From: an uncultured Ruegeria sp.
Lineage (GTDB): Bacteria > Pseudomonadota > Alphaproteobacteria > Rhodobacterales > Rhodobacteraceae
Direction of reading: 5' to 3'
Length of the DNA stretch: 64,000 nucleotides
NCBI RefSeq assembly: GCF_947504215.1
Contig: NZ_CANNGO010000005.1
Location: forward strand, 124,001-188,000
Positions 17,211-26,340 of the stretch are shown in pieces. Numbering within the stretch: the stretch's first letter is position 1; every line of letters starts with the position of its first letter. The position numbers and the translations under genes were made by a program. The notes under the pieces were generated by a model, which searched no databases, was not told where the DNA came from, and saw nothing but the letters and a program-made list of their open reading frames with translations.

Positions 17211-18398
17211 ATGGATCAGGCACAGATCGAGGTTCAGATTCTGGGGTCGCTCTCGCAGATTGCTGCGGCAGAGTGGGACAGTTGTGCTTGTCCCGAGGCG
17301 GCAGATGGCGGGCGTCCGTTAGATCCGTTTACCACACATCGGTTCCTGCTTGCGCTTGAAGAAAGCGGTTCCGTCGGTCGTGGCACTGGCTGGCAACCGC
17401 AATACCTGACGGCATTTCTGGATGGCATGTTGATTGCGGCAGCACCGATGTATGCCAAATCCCACAGCCAGGGCGAGTATATCTTCGATCACAGCTGGGC
17501 GCATGCTTACGAAAGTGCTGGCGGACGCTATTACCCCAAATTGCAGATCACCGTGCCCTTTACGCCAGCTACCGGGCGGCGCTTTCTGGTGCGCCCCGGG
17601 TACGAAGGCATTGGCATGTCGGCGTTGGTGCAGGGCGCGGTGCAACTGGCGGCGGACAATCAGGTTTCTTCGCTGCATGCAACCTTCTGTACCCAGGATG
17701 AGGCGCTGGCGGGTGAGCAGATGGGGTTGATGGTGCGAAGCTCGCAGCAGTTTCACTGGCTCAACAACAACTATGCGGATTTCGCCGGTTTTCTCGCCGA
17801 CTTGTCCTCGCGCAAACGCAAGAACATTCGCAAGGAACGCGCACAGGCGGGAGATTTCGGGGGCGAGATCCGCACCCTGACGGGATCTGATCTGAGGCCG
17901 GAGCATTGGGATGCATTCTGGGAGTTTTATCAGGACACTGGCGCACGCAAATGGGGATCGCCATATCTTACGCGCCAGTTTTTTGATATCGCGCAGGACA
18001 CCATGGCCGATGATATGGCACTGGTTCTGGCCGAACGTAATGGCGTTCCGATCGCAGGTGCGCTTAATTTCATTGGTCGCGAAACACTTTTTGGTCGCTA
18101 TTGGGGCTGTGTCGAACACCACGCCTGCCTGCATTTTGAGCTGTGCTACTATCAGGCAATCGACTTTGCCATTGCTAATGGGCTTGCCCGTGTCGAAGCC
18201 GGTGCGCAGGGTGAACACAAGCTGGCGCGCGGCTATTTGCCCACGCTCACCCACAGCCTGCATTGGATTGGCGATCCAGGATTTGCAGATGCGGTAAAAA
18301 AGTATCTAGACGCCGAAGGCCGCGCAGTGGGAGAAGAGATCGAGATTCTGACGGATTACGGCCCGTTTAGAAAATCGAACCCGGAGGAACAGCAATGA
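17211..18398 (+). CDS. FemAB/GNAT-like acyltransferase (DUF482)
   Basis: A 395-residue protein of the family annotated as peptidogalycan biosynthesis or GNAT N-acetyltransferase (DUF482). Features are the N-terminal [19 protein letters not shown], a middle [17 protein letters not shown], the basic [15 protein letters not shown] helix, and a C-terminal acyltransferase core ending [24 protein letters not shown] sits before the ATG at 17211; a TTG/ATG-type start at 17190 is less likely. The biochemical role of the family is not established. Its stop overlaps the next start (ATGA). Confidence 0.8.
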   Translation: MDQAQIEVQILGSLSQIAAAEWDSCACPEAADGGRPLDPFTTHRFLLALEESGSVGRGTGWQPQYLTAFLDGMLIAAAPMYAKSHSQGEYIFDHSWAHAYESAGGRYYPKLQITVPFTPATGRRFLVRPGYEGIGMSALVQGAVQLAADNQVSSLHATFCTQDEALAGEQMGLMVRSSQQFHWLNNNYADFAGFLADLSSRKRKNIRKERAQAGDFGGEIRTLTGSDLRPEHWDAFWEFYQDTGARKWGSPYLTRQFFDIAQDTMADDMALVLAERNGVPIAGALNFIGRETLFGRYWGCVEHHACLHFELCYYQAIDFAIANGLARVEAGAQGEHKLARGYLPTLTHSLHWIGDPGFADAVKKYLDAEGRAVGEEIEILTDYGPFRKSNPEEQQ

Positions 18399-18688
18399 CC
18401 GAACTTTTGTCTACTGAAACCCGCGGACCCCTGCTGGATCCGCTGTTCAACAACGGCTGGACCATGGTTGAAGGCCGGGACGCGATCACCAAGACCTTCA
18501 TATTCGACAATTTCGTCGCTGCATTTGGCTGGATGACGCAAGTGGCAATCTGGGCCGAAAAGTGGAACCATCACCCCGAATGGTCGAATGTGTACCGCAC
18601 AGTCGACGTGGTGCTGTCCACCCATGACGTGGGCGGTTTGTCGTCGCTGGATGCAAAGCTTGCGCGCAAAATGGACAGCTTGCTTTAG
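18395..18688 (+). CDS. phhB: Pterin-4a-carbinolamine dehydratase
   Basis: A 97-residue PCD/DCoH protein that dehydrates 4a-hydroxytetrahydrobiopterin to recycle pterin cofactor. Almost the whole chain is the family domain: a [21 protein letters not shown] helix, then the active-site pattern [12 protein letters not shown] with its two His, and the closing [19 protein letters not shown]. It starts inside the stop of the FemAB-like gene. No phenylalanine hydroxylase gene is in the window, so the pathway partner is unknown. Confidence 0.92.
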   Translation: MTELLSTETRGPLLDPLFNNGWTMVEGRDAITKTFIFDNFVAAFGWMTQVAIWAEKWNHHPEWSNVYRTVDVVLSTHDVGGLSSLDAKLARKMDSLL

Positions 18689-18996
18689 CCTCTGTCGCTG
18701 CCTGATCCAACGCCGCCAGCCAAAGACGCCACCACACCCATCTGTTTGAATTCGGACGGTGTTACCGTGCCATCGTTGACATTGATGTTAGACGGTATCC
18801 CGGTCGTGCGGTTGCCGATGGACCGAACGCTGCGTGCGGCCGGGTTTATGTCCAGGCACCGCGTATCATAGCAGGTCAGACCGCTGGTATTGATCTGAAT
18901 ACGGGGCTGGCCGTCCGGGCCGGTGACCATCGGGGCCTGAGGCACGTCACATGCCGCCAGCAGCGCAAGCGCGCTCAGGCCGATCCATTTGCTCAT
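18685..18996 (-). CDS. Small predicted lipoprotein
   Basis: A 103-residue protein with a clear lipobox signal ([13 protein letters not shown], Cys about residue 16). The mature part is polar, with [10 protein letters not shown], a Cys pair in [10 protein letters not shown] that could form a disulfide, and a Gly/Ser-rich end. I do not recognise a named family. It converges on the pterin dehydratase gene with a four-base overlap. With the next two leftward genes it forms a run of three small envelope proteins, though their spacing leaves open whether they share one transcript. Confidence 0.7.
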   Translation of the reverse strand: MSKWIGLSALALLAACDVPQAPMVTGPDGQPRIQINTSGLTCYDTRCLDINPAARSVRSIGNRTTGIPSNINVNDGTVTPSEFKQMGVVASLAGGVGSGSDRG

Positions 18997-19019
18997 ACCA
19001 TGCTCCTGTCAGAGTTGGC

Positions 19020-19367
19020 CTAGTCCAACTGGCTATTTCCGTCCTGATCCGCCGCATTGAAATCTAGGTTCATCTGGGCGTCGTATTCAGCTCTGGAGAT
19101 AAGGCTATCTTTGTTGCGGTCAACTTGCTGGAACTGCTTGATGTCCAGAAACGGCTTGGCTTCGTCCAGACCCAGCGTCCCGTTCTTGTCGTCATCCATT
19201 TCCTGAAACGCATAGTCGGAAAAGGCGTTGAACTCGTCCTTGGACAGAAACCCATCATTGTTGGTGTCAATCGCGTTCAACTCTTTTTCATGCAACTCAG
19301 CCACGGTTTCGGCGCTGACGGCATTCGCCAGAAACATGGCGGCGACAAGGATAACTGCGCGCTTCAT
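19020..19367 (-). CDS. Periplasmic EF-hand protein
   Basis: A 115-residue exported calcium-binding protein. The signal is MKRAVILVAAMFLANAVSAE. It has up to four EF-hand loops in order: DTNNDGFLSKDEF, DDDKNGTLGLDEA, DRNKDSLISRAEY and a partial DQDGNSQLD at the C-terminus. The loops show the Asp/Asn positions at 1, 3 and 5 and Gly or Ser at 6. I chose the ATG at 19367 because it opens the signal peptide; an in-frame ATG 18 bases upstream is possible. Calcium binding is expected from the loops; the cellular role is unknown. Confidence 0.8.
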   Translation of the reverse strand: MKRAVILVAAMFLANAVSAETVAELHEKELNAIDTNNDGFLSKDEFNAFSDYAFQEMDDDKNGTLGLDEAKPFLDIKQFQQVDRNKDSLISRAEYDAQMNLDFNAADQDGNSQLD

Positions 19368-19378
19368 TCCAAACCCCC

Positions 19379-19639
19379 TCAGCATGAGAACCTCTGACCT
19401 TCAATGCCCCCGGCAGCAGCGCCGGCCGCAGTCAAGATTGATTTTCCGGACCCACCACCAAACTGGTTGCCAATGGCGCCGCCGATCAACGCGCCCCCAA
19501 GGGTTCCGCTGAGACATGCGATTTCGTGTTGCCGTGCGGCTTGTTGTTGCGGCGTGGGTGCAGGGCCGCAGGCCGCCAACAGACCCGCCCCGCCCAAGAT
19601 AACAGAATACAAACTAAGTTTCACAAATGAGCCCCCCAA
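19379..19639 (-). CDS. Glycine-zipper lipoprotein
   Basis: An 86-residue protein with a lipobox (ILGGAGLLAAC) and a glycine-zipper run (LGGALIGGAIGNQFGGGSG) followed by AAGAAAGG. This resembles the 17-kDa surface antigen / SlyB-type outer-membrane lipoproteins but is shorter. Two further Cys are present, one in the zipper (IACLSG) and one at the C-terminus. An internal start at the Val-Lys-Leu-Ser point would shorten the leader slightly. The function is probably envelope-structural, inferred from the zipper. Confidence 0.7.
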   Translation of the reverse strand: MGGSFVKLSLYSVILGGAGLLAACGPAPTPQQQAARQHEIACLSGTLGGALIGGAIGNQFGGGSGKSILTAAGAAAGGIEGQRFSC

Positions 19640-19727
19640 TAAGACGGGTCCAGTATTGGTCCATCGGGGGAGCGTATCAAGTTAAATACACTTCATGTGG
19701 CCCCAGCACAGCCGGGGCCAAACTGGA

Positions 19728-20213
19728 TCAAATGACGTCCAGCAGTCCTTCGCCTGCCGAAGTTTCACAGACACCTGGGTTTTCTTCCAGGTTCAGGGCG
19801 ACGACCTTGCCGTCTTCGACCAGCATGGCGTAGCGCTTGGACCGTGCAATCAGGCCCACGGGTGGTGCATCAAAATCCATTCCCAGTGCCTTGGTAAATT
19901 CCGATGAGGCATCGGACAGCATGGTCAGACCGGCCGCGCTGGCACCTGTGGATTCGCCCCAAGCGCTCATCACAAAGGGATCGTTGACCGAAATGCAGAT
20001 GATCTCGTCTACACCCTTTGCGTCGAACTGATCTTTGGTCCGCATGAAGCTGGGCACATGCGCAGTTGTGCAGGTGCCGGTATATGCCCCAGGCACAGCA
20101 AAAATGACGACCTTCCGGCCTTTTGTCTTGTCTGAAACCTGAACGCCTTCGGGGCCTTCAGCGCCCATTTGGATCAGTGTGGCATCGGGCAGAGTATCAC
20201 CGGTAGAAATCAT
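19728..20213 (-). CDS. Peroxiredoxin, Prx5 type
   Basis: A 161-residue atypical peroxiredoxin that reduces peroxides with glutathione or a thioredoxin-like donor. The active-site stretch is VIFAVPGAYTGTCTTAHVPSF, with the peroxidatic Cys at about residue 49 in the Prx5 context. CISVNDPFVMSAWGEST and the conserved RSKRYAMLVEDG stretch also match. There is no signal peptide. Apart from the Cys in CISVN there is only one more, in GVCETS near the C-terminus. It is divergent from the FAD reductase gene. Confidence 0.9.
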   Translation of the reverse strand: MISTGDTLPDATLIQMGAEGPEGVQVSDKTKGRKVVIFAVPGAYTGTCTTAHVPSFMRTKDQFDAKGVDEIICISVNDPFVMSAWGESTGASAAGLTMLSDASSEFTKALGMDFDAPPVGLIARSKRYAMLVEDGKVVALNLEENPGVCETSAGEGLLDVI

Positions 20214-20311
20214 TTTGTGCTCCTGTCGATTGGATTTGCAGAGTCAGTCCCTGCCGCAATATAGGTGGTCGGACGAAAGTGACCACGTGAATTCGACAGG
20301 GTGGGAGGAAC

Positions 20312-21523
20312 ATGAGCCATATTGTCGTGATAGGTGCCGGACAGGCGGGTGCATCGCTTGTTGCCAGGCTGCGAAAAGATGGGTTCGAAGGCGATATCAC
20401 CCTGATTGGGGCCGAGCCGCATCTGCCATATCAGCGCCCGCCACTGTCCAAGGCCTACCTGCTGGGCGAGATGGAGCTGGAACGTTTATTCCTGCGCCCC
20501 GAGAGCTTTTATACCGATAACAACATCACCCTGCGTTTGGGTCAGCGCGTGACCGGCATCGATGCCAAGGCCAAGACTGTGACGTTGGGCGATGAGGTTA
20601 TTTCCTATGACGAGCTTGCCCTGACCACCGGATCAGACCCGCGTCGGTTGCCCGCTGCGATAGGCGGTGATCTGGATGGTGTGCACGTGGTGCGCGATCT
20701 GGCGCATGTGGACGATATGAGCCCCTGGGTCACCGAAGGTGCGCGCGCACTGATCGTGGGCGGCGGCTATATCGGGCTTGAGGCCGCCGCCGTCTGCGCC
20801 AAGCGCGGGGTCAAGGTAACGCTGGTTGAAATGGCGGATCGTATCCTGCAACGTGTTGCTGCTCCTGAAACCAGCGACTATTTTCGCGCCTTGCACAGCG
20901 ACTACGGCGCGGACATACGCGAAGGGGTTGGGCTGGATCGTCTGGTGGGCGAGAATGGCAAGGTGACGGGCGCCGTCTTGACCGATGGGTCCGAGCTTGA
21001 ACTGGATTTCGTTATCGTCGGCGTCGGGATCGCGCCGGCAACCCAGCTGGCCGAGATGGCGGGGCTGACGTTGGACAACGGAATCAAGACAGATGCCCAT
21101 GGCCGCACCTCTGATCCGTCAATCTGGGCGGCCGGTGATTGTGCGTCTTTCCCGCACAAGGGTGATCGCATCCGGTTGGAAAGCGTGCCCAACGCAATCG
21201 ATCAGGCCGAGATCGTCGCCCAGAATATGCTCGGCGCGGCCAAGGATTATGTGGCGACGCCTTGGTTTTGGTCGGATCAATACGACGTCAAATTACAGAT
21301 CGCGGGCCTGAACACCGGCTATGATCGCGTGGTGACGCGCAACGGCGAAGGGGCAACTGTTTCCTTCTGGTACTACAAGGGCGATCGGCTGATTGCCGTT
21401 GACGCAATGAACGATCCGCGTTCCTATATGGTCGGCAAGCGCTTGATCGAGATGGGGAAAACAGCCGATCCGACTGTGGTGGCTGACCCGGATGCGGACC
21501 TGAAGCCGTTGCTTAAAGCGTGA
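20312..21523 (+). CDS. Ferredoxin/rubredoxin reductase-type FAD oxidoreductase
   Basis: A 403-residue NAD(P)H-dependent flavoprotein. The FAD motif is VIGAGQAGASLVARL at the N-terminus with PYQRPPLSKAYL after it. The NAD(P) motif is VGGGYIGLEAAAV near residue 150. The second FAD motif is WAAGDCAS near residue 275, followed by the reductase C-terminal domain. This is the type that supplies electrons to P450s or ring hydroxylases through a ferredoxin. No partner ferredoxin, P450 or dioxygenase lies near, so the acceptor is unknown. The stop overlaps the rsmD start. Confidence 0.88.
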   Translation: MSHIVVIGAGQAGASLVARLRKDGFEGDITLIGAEPHLPYQRPPLSKAYLLGEMELERLFLRPESFYTDNNITLRLGQRVTGIDAKAKTVTLGDEVISYDELALTTGSDPRRLPAAIGGDLDGVHVVRDLAHVDDMSPWVTEGARALIVGGGYIGLEAAAVCAKRGVKVTLVEMADRILQRVAAPETSDYFRALHSDYGADIREGVGLDRLVGENGKVTGAVLTDGSELELDFVIVGVGIAPATQLAEMAGLTLDNGIKTDAHGRTSDPSIWAAGDCASFPHKGDRIRLESVPNAIDQAEIVAQNMLGAAKDYVATPWFWSDQYDVKLQIAGLNTGYDRVVTRNGEGATVSFWYYKGDRLIAVDAMNDPRSYMVGKRLIEMGKTADPTVVADPDADLKPLLKA

Positions 21524-22077
21524 GGATTATTGCCGGAGCGTTCCGGGGTCGCGCCCTGACCTCGGTTGGCAAAGGAGATGTGGGCGCGCATCTGCGCCCC
21601 ACCACCGACCGGGTGCGCGAAAGCCTGTTCAACGTTCTGAGCCATCAGATCGATTTTGACGGCTTGCGCGTACTGGACCTGTTCGCGGGCACTGGCGCTT
21701 TGGGGCTTGAGGCGCTGTCGCGCGGCGCGTCTTATGTGACTTTTGTCGACGATGGTCGCGCGGCGCAGGCTCTGATCCGCAAAAATATTGACTTGACCGG
21801 CGGCAAAACCTGCACCGAGCTGATCCGCCGGGACGCAACGCGGTTGGGGGACAATCCAGGCCCGGGGTACGATCTGGTCTTCCTCGATCCGCCTTATGGT
21901 AAGGCGCTGGGCGAAAAGGCTTTGGTCAAAATCACGCAGGGTGGTTGGCTGGCTGATGACGCCCTGATCGTCTGGGAGGAAAGGGCCCCTATGACAGCGC
22001 CCGAGGGTTTCGATCTGCACGATACGCGGAAATATGGAGACACCCATATCTCATTGATGTGGTGGAAGGGGGCGTGA
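21520..22077 (+). CDS. rsmD: 16S rRNA (guanine966-N2)-methyltransferase RsmD
   Basis: A 185-residue SAM-dependent methyltransferase that modifies G966 in 16S rRNA during small-subunit assembly. It begins RIIAGAFRGRAL, and RPTTDRVRESLFNVL follows. The SAM site is DLFAGTGALGLEALSRGA and the catalytic motif is LVFLDPPYGKAL. It starts at GTG inside the preceding stop (GTGA overlap), so it is co-translated with the reductase gene. The broken HAD gene follows by one base. Confidence 0.93.
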   Translation: MRIIAGAFRGRALTSVGKGDVGAHLRPTTDRVRESLFNVLSHQIDFDGLRVLDLFAGTGALGLEALSRGASYVTFVDDGRAAQALIRKNIDLTGGKTCTELIRRDATRLGDNPGPGYDLVFLDPPYGKALGEKALVKITQGGWLADDALIVWEERAPMTAPEGFDLHDTRKYGDTHISLMWWKGA

Positions 22078-22078
22078 C

Positions 22079-22714
22079 ATGCATGATCTGGTGATTTTCG
22101 ATTGCGATGGCGTTCTGGTCGATAGCGAGGTTCTGTCCAATCAGGTCATAGTCGACAATCTTGCGGGCTATGGTGTGCATCTTTCCTTGAACGAATGCAT
22201 GTCGCTTTTTGTCGGCGGAACCATGACTGGTGTCCGCGACAAAGCCCGGGCGCTGGGCGCGGATTTGCCCGAGGCGTGGACCGATCAGATTTACGCCCAG
22301 ACCTACGAGGTTTTGCGCGCAGGGACGCCTCTGATCGAGGGTATCCCCGAACTGTTGGCACAGCTTGATGCGCAGGGAATCCCATTCTGCGTTGCTTAAA
22401 ACGGGCGGCCTGAAAAGATGCAGATCACACTGGGTCAAAACGGCTTGTGGGACCGTTTTAGCAACGTCATGTTCTCGGCCTATGTTCTGGGGGTCGGCAA
22501 ACCCGACCCCACCATGTTTCGGACCGCAGCCCGGCATTTTGACGCTAAATCGCCTGTCGTCATCGAAGACAGTGAAAATGGCGTTACCGCTGCCATCAAG
22601 GCGGACATGCGCTGCCTTGGGTACGCGGCCCATGACGACGGTGCCCGGTTGGCTGCACTGGGCGCCGAGGTCTTTTCCGATATGGCGCAAGCCCCACAGC
22701 TTTTGGGGCTTTGA
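22079..22714 (+). pseudogene. HAD phosphatase gene with an in-frame stop at motif II
   Basis: The frame encodes a beta-phosphoglucomutase/phosphatase-type HAD protein of 211 codons, except that codon 107 (22397-22399) is TAA. Before it are motif I (IFDCDGVLVDSE) and the cap domain. After it, in the same frame, are NGRPEKM, motif III (GVGKPDPTMF) and motif IV (VVIEDSENGVTAAIKA). Relatives have Ser at this spot (VASNG), the motif II residue that holds the phosphate, so a single TCA to TAA change explains the lesion. No frameshift is present. Either half alone should be inactive. A sequencing error is the other explanation. Confidence 0.85.
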
Positions 22715-22737
22715 CGCGACTATGTTATGGTCTGCAG

Positions 22738-22917
22738 ATGGACCGCGCCATTCCCCCGCCACTCTGGGCCTTTTTGCAGGACACCGATGCCGTCACCGGT
22801 CCGCCTCCAAAACCTATGCGCACACCGATCTTCATCCATGACGCGGTCACGCCATGGGGGCCAGAGACGATGCTGCTAAAGCTATTGCGCGAGCAGGTCG
22901 CCAATCAGGACGAATAA
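22738..22917 (+). CDS. Small hypothetical protein
   Basis: A 59-residue frame starting MDRAIPPPLWAFL at an ATG; an upstream in-frame TTG at 22711 overlaps the HAD frame. The chain is proline-rich in its first half (PPPKPMRTPIF) and ends in a helix (ETMLLKLLREQVANQ). There is no signal or membrane segment. It overlaps the end of the convergent map gene by 13 bases. The codon pattern and Pro-rich start look real, but I know no family. Confidence 0.45.
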   Translation: MDRAIPPPLWAFLQDTDAVTGPPPKPMRTPIFIHDAVTPWGPETMLLKLLREQVANQDE

Positions 22918-23717
22918 GTCGGGTGGTACTTGCCGCCCGGTGAGAGGGTGAAAATCTCGACCCCGTCCGCCGTGACACCCACCGAATGTTCAAACTGGGC
23001 TGACAGTGATTTGTCGCGCGTCACCGCAGTCCAATCATCGGCCAGCGTTTTGGTCTCGGGGCGGCCTAAATTCACCATTGGCTCAATGGTAAAGAACATG
23101 CCTTCTTCCAGCTTTGCACCGGTGCCCGGACGCCCATAATGCAGAACGTTCGGCGGCGCGTGGAACACCCGGCCCAACCCATGGCCGCAGAAGTCGCGCA
23201 CAACGCTCATCCGGTGCGCCTCGACATAGGCCTGAATCGCGTGACCGATATCACCGAACGTGTTGCCCGGCTTGACCATCTCAATGCCTTTGAACAGCGC
23301 ATCATGGGTCACCTGAATAAGTCGTTCGGCCTTGCGCGGCAGTTTTCCGGCCACATACATGCGCGAGGTGTCTCCGAACCAGCCATCGACAACAACGGTC
23401 ACATCAACGTTCAGGATGTCGCCATCTTTCAGCTTTTTGTCGCCAGGAATACCATGGCAAACCACGTGATTGACGCTGATACAGCTGGCGTGTTGATAGC
23501 CCTTGTAGCCGATGGTCGCCGAGGTCGCGCCTGCATCCTCGACCATCCGTGTGATGATCCGATCAATCTCGCCAGTGGTTTGGCCAACAACGACATGGTC
23601 AGCGACATCATCCAGAATCCGCGCAGCCAGTTCCCCTGCCGCGTGCATTCCGGCAAAGTCACCCTGCTCATAGATGCGGATACCGTCCTTTGTCAGACGG
23701 CCACGATGTTCTTTCAT
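22905..23717 (-). CDS. map: Methionine aminopeptidase, type I
   Basis: A 270-residue enzyme that removes the N-terminal Met from new proteins. The metal ligands are visible in order: D in ILNVDVTVVVDGWFGDTSRM (two Asp), H in FCGHGLGRVFH, E in FFTIEPMV and E in QFEHSVGV. The substrate-pocket His is in NHVVCHGIPG. I chose the ATG at 23717; an in-frame ATG at 23816 would add about 33 basic residues not typical of type I enzymes and lacks support. It has no N-terminal zinc-finger extension, as expected in bacteria. Confidence 0.93.
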   Translation of the reverse strand: MKEHRGRLTKDGIRIYEQGDFAGMHAAGELAARILDDVADHVVVGQTTGEIDRIITRMVEDAGATSATIGYKGYQHASCISVNHVVCHGIPGDKKLKDGDILNVDVTVVVDGWFGDTSRMYVAGKLPRKAERLIQVTHDALFKGIEMVKPGNTFGDIGHAIQAYVEAHRMSVVRDFCGHGLGRVFHAPPNVLHYGRPGTGAKLEEGMFFTIEPMVNLGRPETKTLADDWTAVTRDKSLSAQFEHSVGVTADGVEIFTLSPGGKYHPTYSS

Positions 23718-23908
23718 CGACGCTAGGCTCCAAATGTTTCGCGCAGCACTCCTTTTACGCTGCTTGCGCAGAAAGTACCAGAGGGCGCGGCGTCGCATTG
23801 TAATGCTGTTGATCAAGTATCATATCGAAACAAATAGACCCTCGGAAATTTTTTGAGTGAACCGGGGCATGGTCTGTTCGAATTAATGAGACAGATAGGG
23901 CTTTGAAA

Positions 23909-25573
23909 ATGATTAATAAATTCGACCCTGTGGGTGCCGAAGTGTCTGTTATTAGTGATTTGTTAAAAAATGGTCGTCCGGACAAAGCATACAAACGGGC
24001 AACCAAAGCCGCAAAAAAATGGCCGAAAGTGTCCGCTTTGCCCAAGCTCGCGGGATTGTGTGCAGTCCAGCAACAAAAATTCAAACTGGCGCAGACGAAC
24101 TTTGAACGTGCGTGGCATTTGGATCCTGAAAACCAGGAATTGATCCAGAATTACGGGTTGAGTCTGGTACAGGGTGGAAACTCTGAAGACGCTTTGCGTT
24201 TCATAGATAAAGTTGGCACCCGGGCGGCTTTGACGCCATCCCAGCTTTACATTCAGGCTCTGGCGCTGCTGCGTGAAAACGAAGATGAATTGGCCCTGGT
24301 GGCCATCGACAAGGTGATAAAACAGCAACCGAAGAATTTGCAGGCTCTATGCCTGAAAGCCGATATCCTGGACGAGTTGCGCGAATGGACACGTGCGATT
24401 GACTTGCTGACCACACTTGTTGAACAAAACCCCAGATTTCACTTTGGCCGTTTGCGTCTGGCCAAGGCGCATGTCGGAATGGGGCAGATCGATGAAGCAC
24501 TAACTCATGCTCGTGTGGCCCTTGATTTGATTCCGGACCATCCCGAAACGCTTGAATTCATGACGACACTGCCAAACCTGTCGCCGGATGATCGGTTGAA
24601 GCTGAAGGCCAATATATCCCAGACTCTTGAAGGCAAGCGGTCCTCTGGTCGCGAAGGGGCTGCGGTGGTTCATTTTGCAGCGGCGAGCCTGGCGCGTCAC
24701 GACAAGGATACCGCAGTTGAGATGCAGCACCTGTCCGAGGCCCATGGATTTCTACGCGAGGGCCTGAAGGAGTGGGACTCGCGCAACGACAAGCAATGCC
24801 GCAAGATTCTGGCCGCATCTTTGCCAAACCCTACACCCGGACCACGAACCGATATTCCCCGACCGATATTTGTCGTTGGTCTGCCGCGATCCGGCACAAC
24901 TCTGGTCGAGCGTATCTTGTCTGCCCATAGCGGTGTTCAGGGTCTGGGTGAACTTGCGTCAGTGCATCACTGGGCCCGAAAGGCCCATGCTCAGCCGTCC
25001 GAATGGCAAGCAGCGGATAAACTGGCCGATCATTATGCCGAAAACTTGCCAAACCTGACCGAAGGCGCGGTGGCTTTTGTGGATAAGGCACCGGGGAACT
25101 ACGCGTATCTCGGGGCAATTGCCCAGGCCTTCCCCGATGCTGTTATCCTGAACGTCGAACGCGACCCCCGGGATGTTGCCCTGTCGATGTGGCGCACGCA
25201 TTTTGGCGCGGCTGGGTTGTATTTCACACATGACCTGAAATGGATGGCGGCCGAGGCAAACCGATATCGCCGCTATGTTCTGCATTGGCAGCACCAGCTG
25301 CCGGGACGGATTCACAACATCGGGTATGAGCATCTGGTCAGCAATCTGAAAGACACGGTCGAAGACCTTGCCCGGATCTGCGATCTTCAGTTCCAAGAGG
25401 CTATGCTGTCGCCACATGACCTGTCTGATGCCGTCAAAACCGCAAGTAACTTGCAGGTCCGACAGCCCGTGAACACGTCTTCAGTCGGGCGTTGGCAATC
25501 TGTGGCAGACCATTTCAAACCCTTTGTCAAAGCCCTTGATGAGGATTTGTGGCCGGATGTTAAGGCTTTTTGA
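23909..25573 (+). CDS. TPR and sulfotransferase fusion protein
   Basis: A 554-residue protein. The first half, to about residue 290, is a tetratricopeptide array (for example ALALLRENEDELALVAIDKV and DEALTHARVALDLIPDHPET). From about residue 315 a sulfotransferase domain begins with IFVVGLPRSGTTLVERILSAH, the PAPS 5'-phosphosulfate loop, and later NVERDPRDVALSMWR, the 3'-phosphate site. I chose ATG at 23909 over a TTG six bases upstream. The family resembles tyrosyl-protein or polysaccharide sulfotransferases; in bacteria the acceptor is unknown. There is no signal peptide, so it is cytoplasmic. Confidence 0.85.
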   Translation: MINKFDPVGAEVSVISDLLKNGRPDKAYKRATKAAKKWPKVSALPKLAGLCAVQQQKFKLAQTNFERAWHLDPENQELIQNYGLSLVQGGNSEDALRFIDKVGTRAALTPSQLYIQALALLRENEDELALVAIDKVIKQQPKNLQALCLKADILDELREWTRAIDLLTTLVEQNPRFHFGRLRLAKAHVGMGQIDEALTHARVALDLIPDHPETLEFMTTLPNLSPDDRLKLKANISQTLEGKRSSGREGAAVVHFAAASLARHDKDTAVEMQHLSEAHGFLREGLKEWDSRNDKQCRKILAASLPNPTPGPRTDIPRPIFVVGLPRSGTTLVERILSAHSGVQGLGELASVHHWARKAHAQPSEWQAADKLADHYAENLPNLTEGAVAFVDKAPGNYAYLGAIAQAFPDAVILNVERDPRDVALSMWRTHFGAAGLYFTHDLKWMAAEANRYRRYVLHWQHQLPGRIHNIGYEHLVSNLKDTVEDLARICDLQFQEAMLSPHDLSDAVKTASNLQVRQPVNTSSVGRWQSVADHFKPFVKALDEDLWPDVKAF

Positions 25574-25609
25574 GGTAATATATTGAATTGACCTGTGTTG
25601 GGCGCTCGT

Positions 25610-26275
25610 TCAAAGAATCGTCGCTTCCAGCACAGGTCGATCAGAGACTATTTTGCAGGGACGGAACCCAAGCCAGCGCGCGCTTAGCCCGGAGTTCTTG
25701 ATCGCGACCTTCAGCCGGTCAGAGAAGAAGACTCTGCTGAGAACGTTGCGATCCATCCAGAAATCCAGATCACTGGCGGCAGACGGGTTTACCGCCAGCT
25801 TGTTTTTCCCCTCGGGATTGGCTTGCCAGACGTCAGTGCTTTCGCCAACTTCCCGTAGTCCAGTGGACAGTTTTGGTACAAAAGTCTTCCGGTTTTCCAG
25901 AATATGCATCATGAACCAACGCCGTCCGGGATAGGGTGTTTGCTGGTCATACTCAAACAGCGGAACTTCGTGGAAGCGTGTGCGCCCAAGCTCGAACTTC
26001 ATCAACAGATCACGCATTTCCGTTGACACGAAGATGAGGGCCATCGCTCCGGTGAAGATGTCCGGCAGGTTCTCTTTCTTTTTCTTTGGAAGATCATAGG
26101 ATTCAAACCAAATGAATTTTGGATAGTCAGAGATCGAAATATCCTGAGCATCCTGATATCTGTCCTGAAATGCAACATAGCCCTCGGGACGTGGCGCATC
26201 CAGATGCACGTTTATTGGTTGGCTGTTTCGAGTGCTGTGGAGAAGGAGAGATTCCCAGACTTTTTTATGTGTCAC
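25610..26275 (-). CDS. Unassigned protein, faint Imm11-like resemblance
   Basis: A 221-residue soluble protein that converges on the TPR-sulfotransferase gene with a 36-base gap. Visible features are DYPKFIWFESYDLPKKKKENL, a middle LIFVSTEMRDLLMKFELGR followed by F-H-E-V-P, and a C-terminal FFSDRLKVAIKNSGL-x-ARWLGF. Paired stretches of the type 'VS..-M-x-DLL..F-x-x-V-P' and 'FFSD-x-L..A' recall the Imm11/DUF1629 family of polymorphic-toxin immunity proteins, but that is a weak recollection. No toxin gene is next to it. I assign no function. Confidence 0.55.
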   Translation of the reverse strand: MTHKKVWESLLLHSTRNSQPINVHLDAPRPEGYVAFQDRYQDAQDISISDYPKFIWFESYDLPKKKKENLPDIFTGAMALIFVSTEMRDLLMKFELGRTRFHEVPLFEYDQQTPYPGRRWFMMHILENRKTFVPKLSTGLREVGESTDVWQANPEGKNKLAVNPSAASDLDFWMDRNVLSRVFFSDRLKVAIKNSGLSARWLGFRPCKIVSDRPVLEATIL

Positions 26276-26340
26276 TGTGGCCTCAGAATCTTTTGGTTAG
26301 AATTGGCAATATGCAGTCATAAAAGGGCTCAAGATTGAAT

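Noticed and set aside
22365..22841. A 158-codon frame crossing the HAD gene in another phase, suggesting a frameshift.
   Set aside because: The HAD motifs before and after the TAA stay in one phase, so a nonsense codon explains the break and this frame is a shadow.
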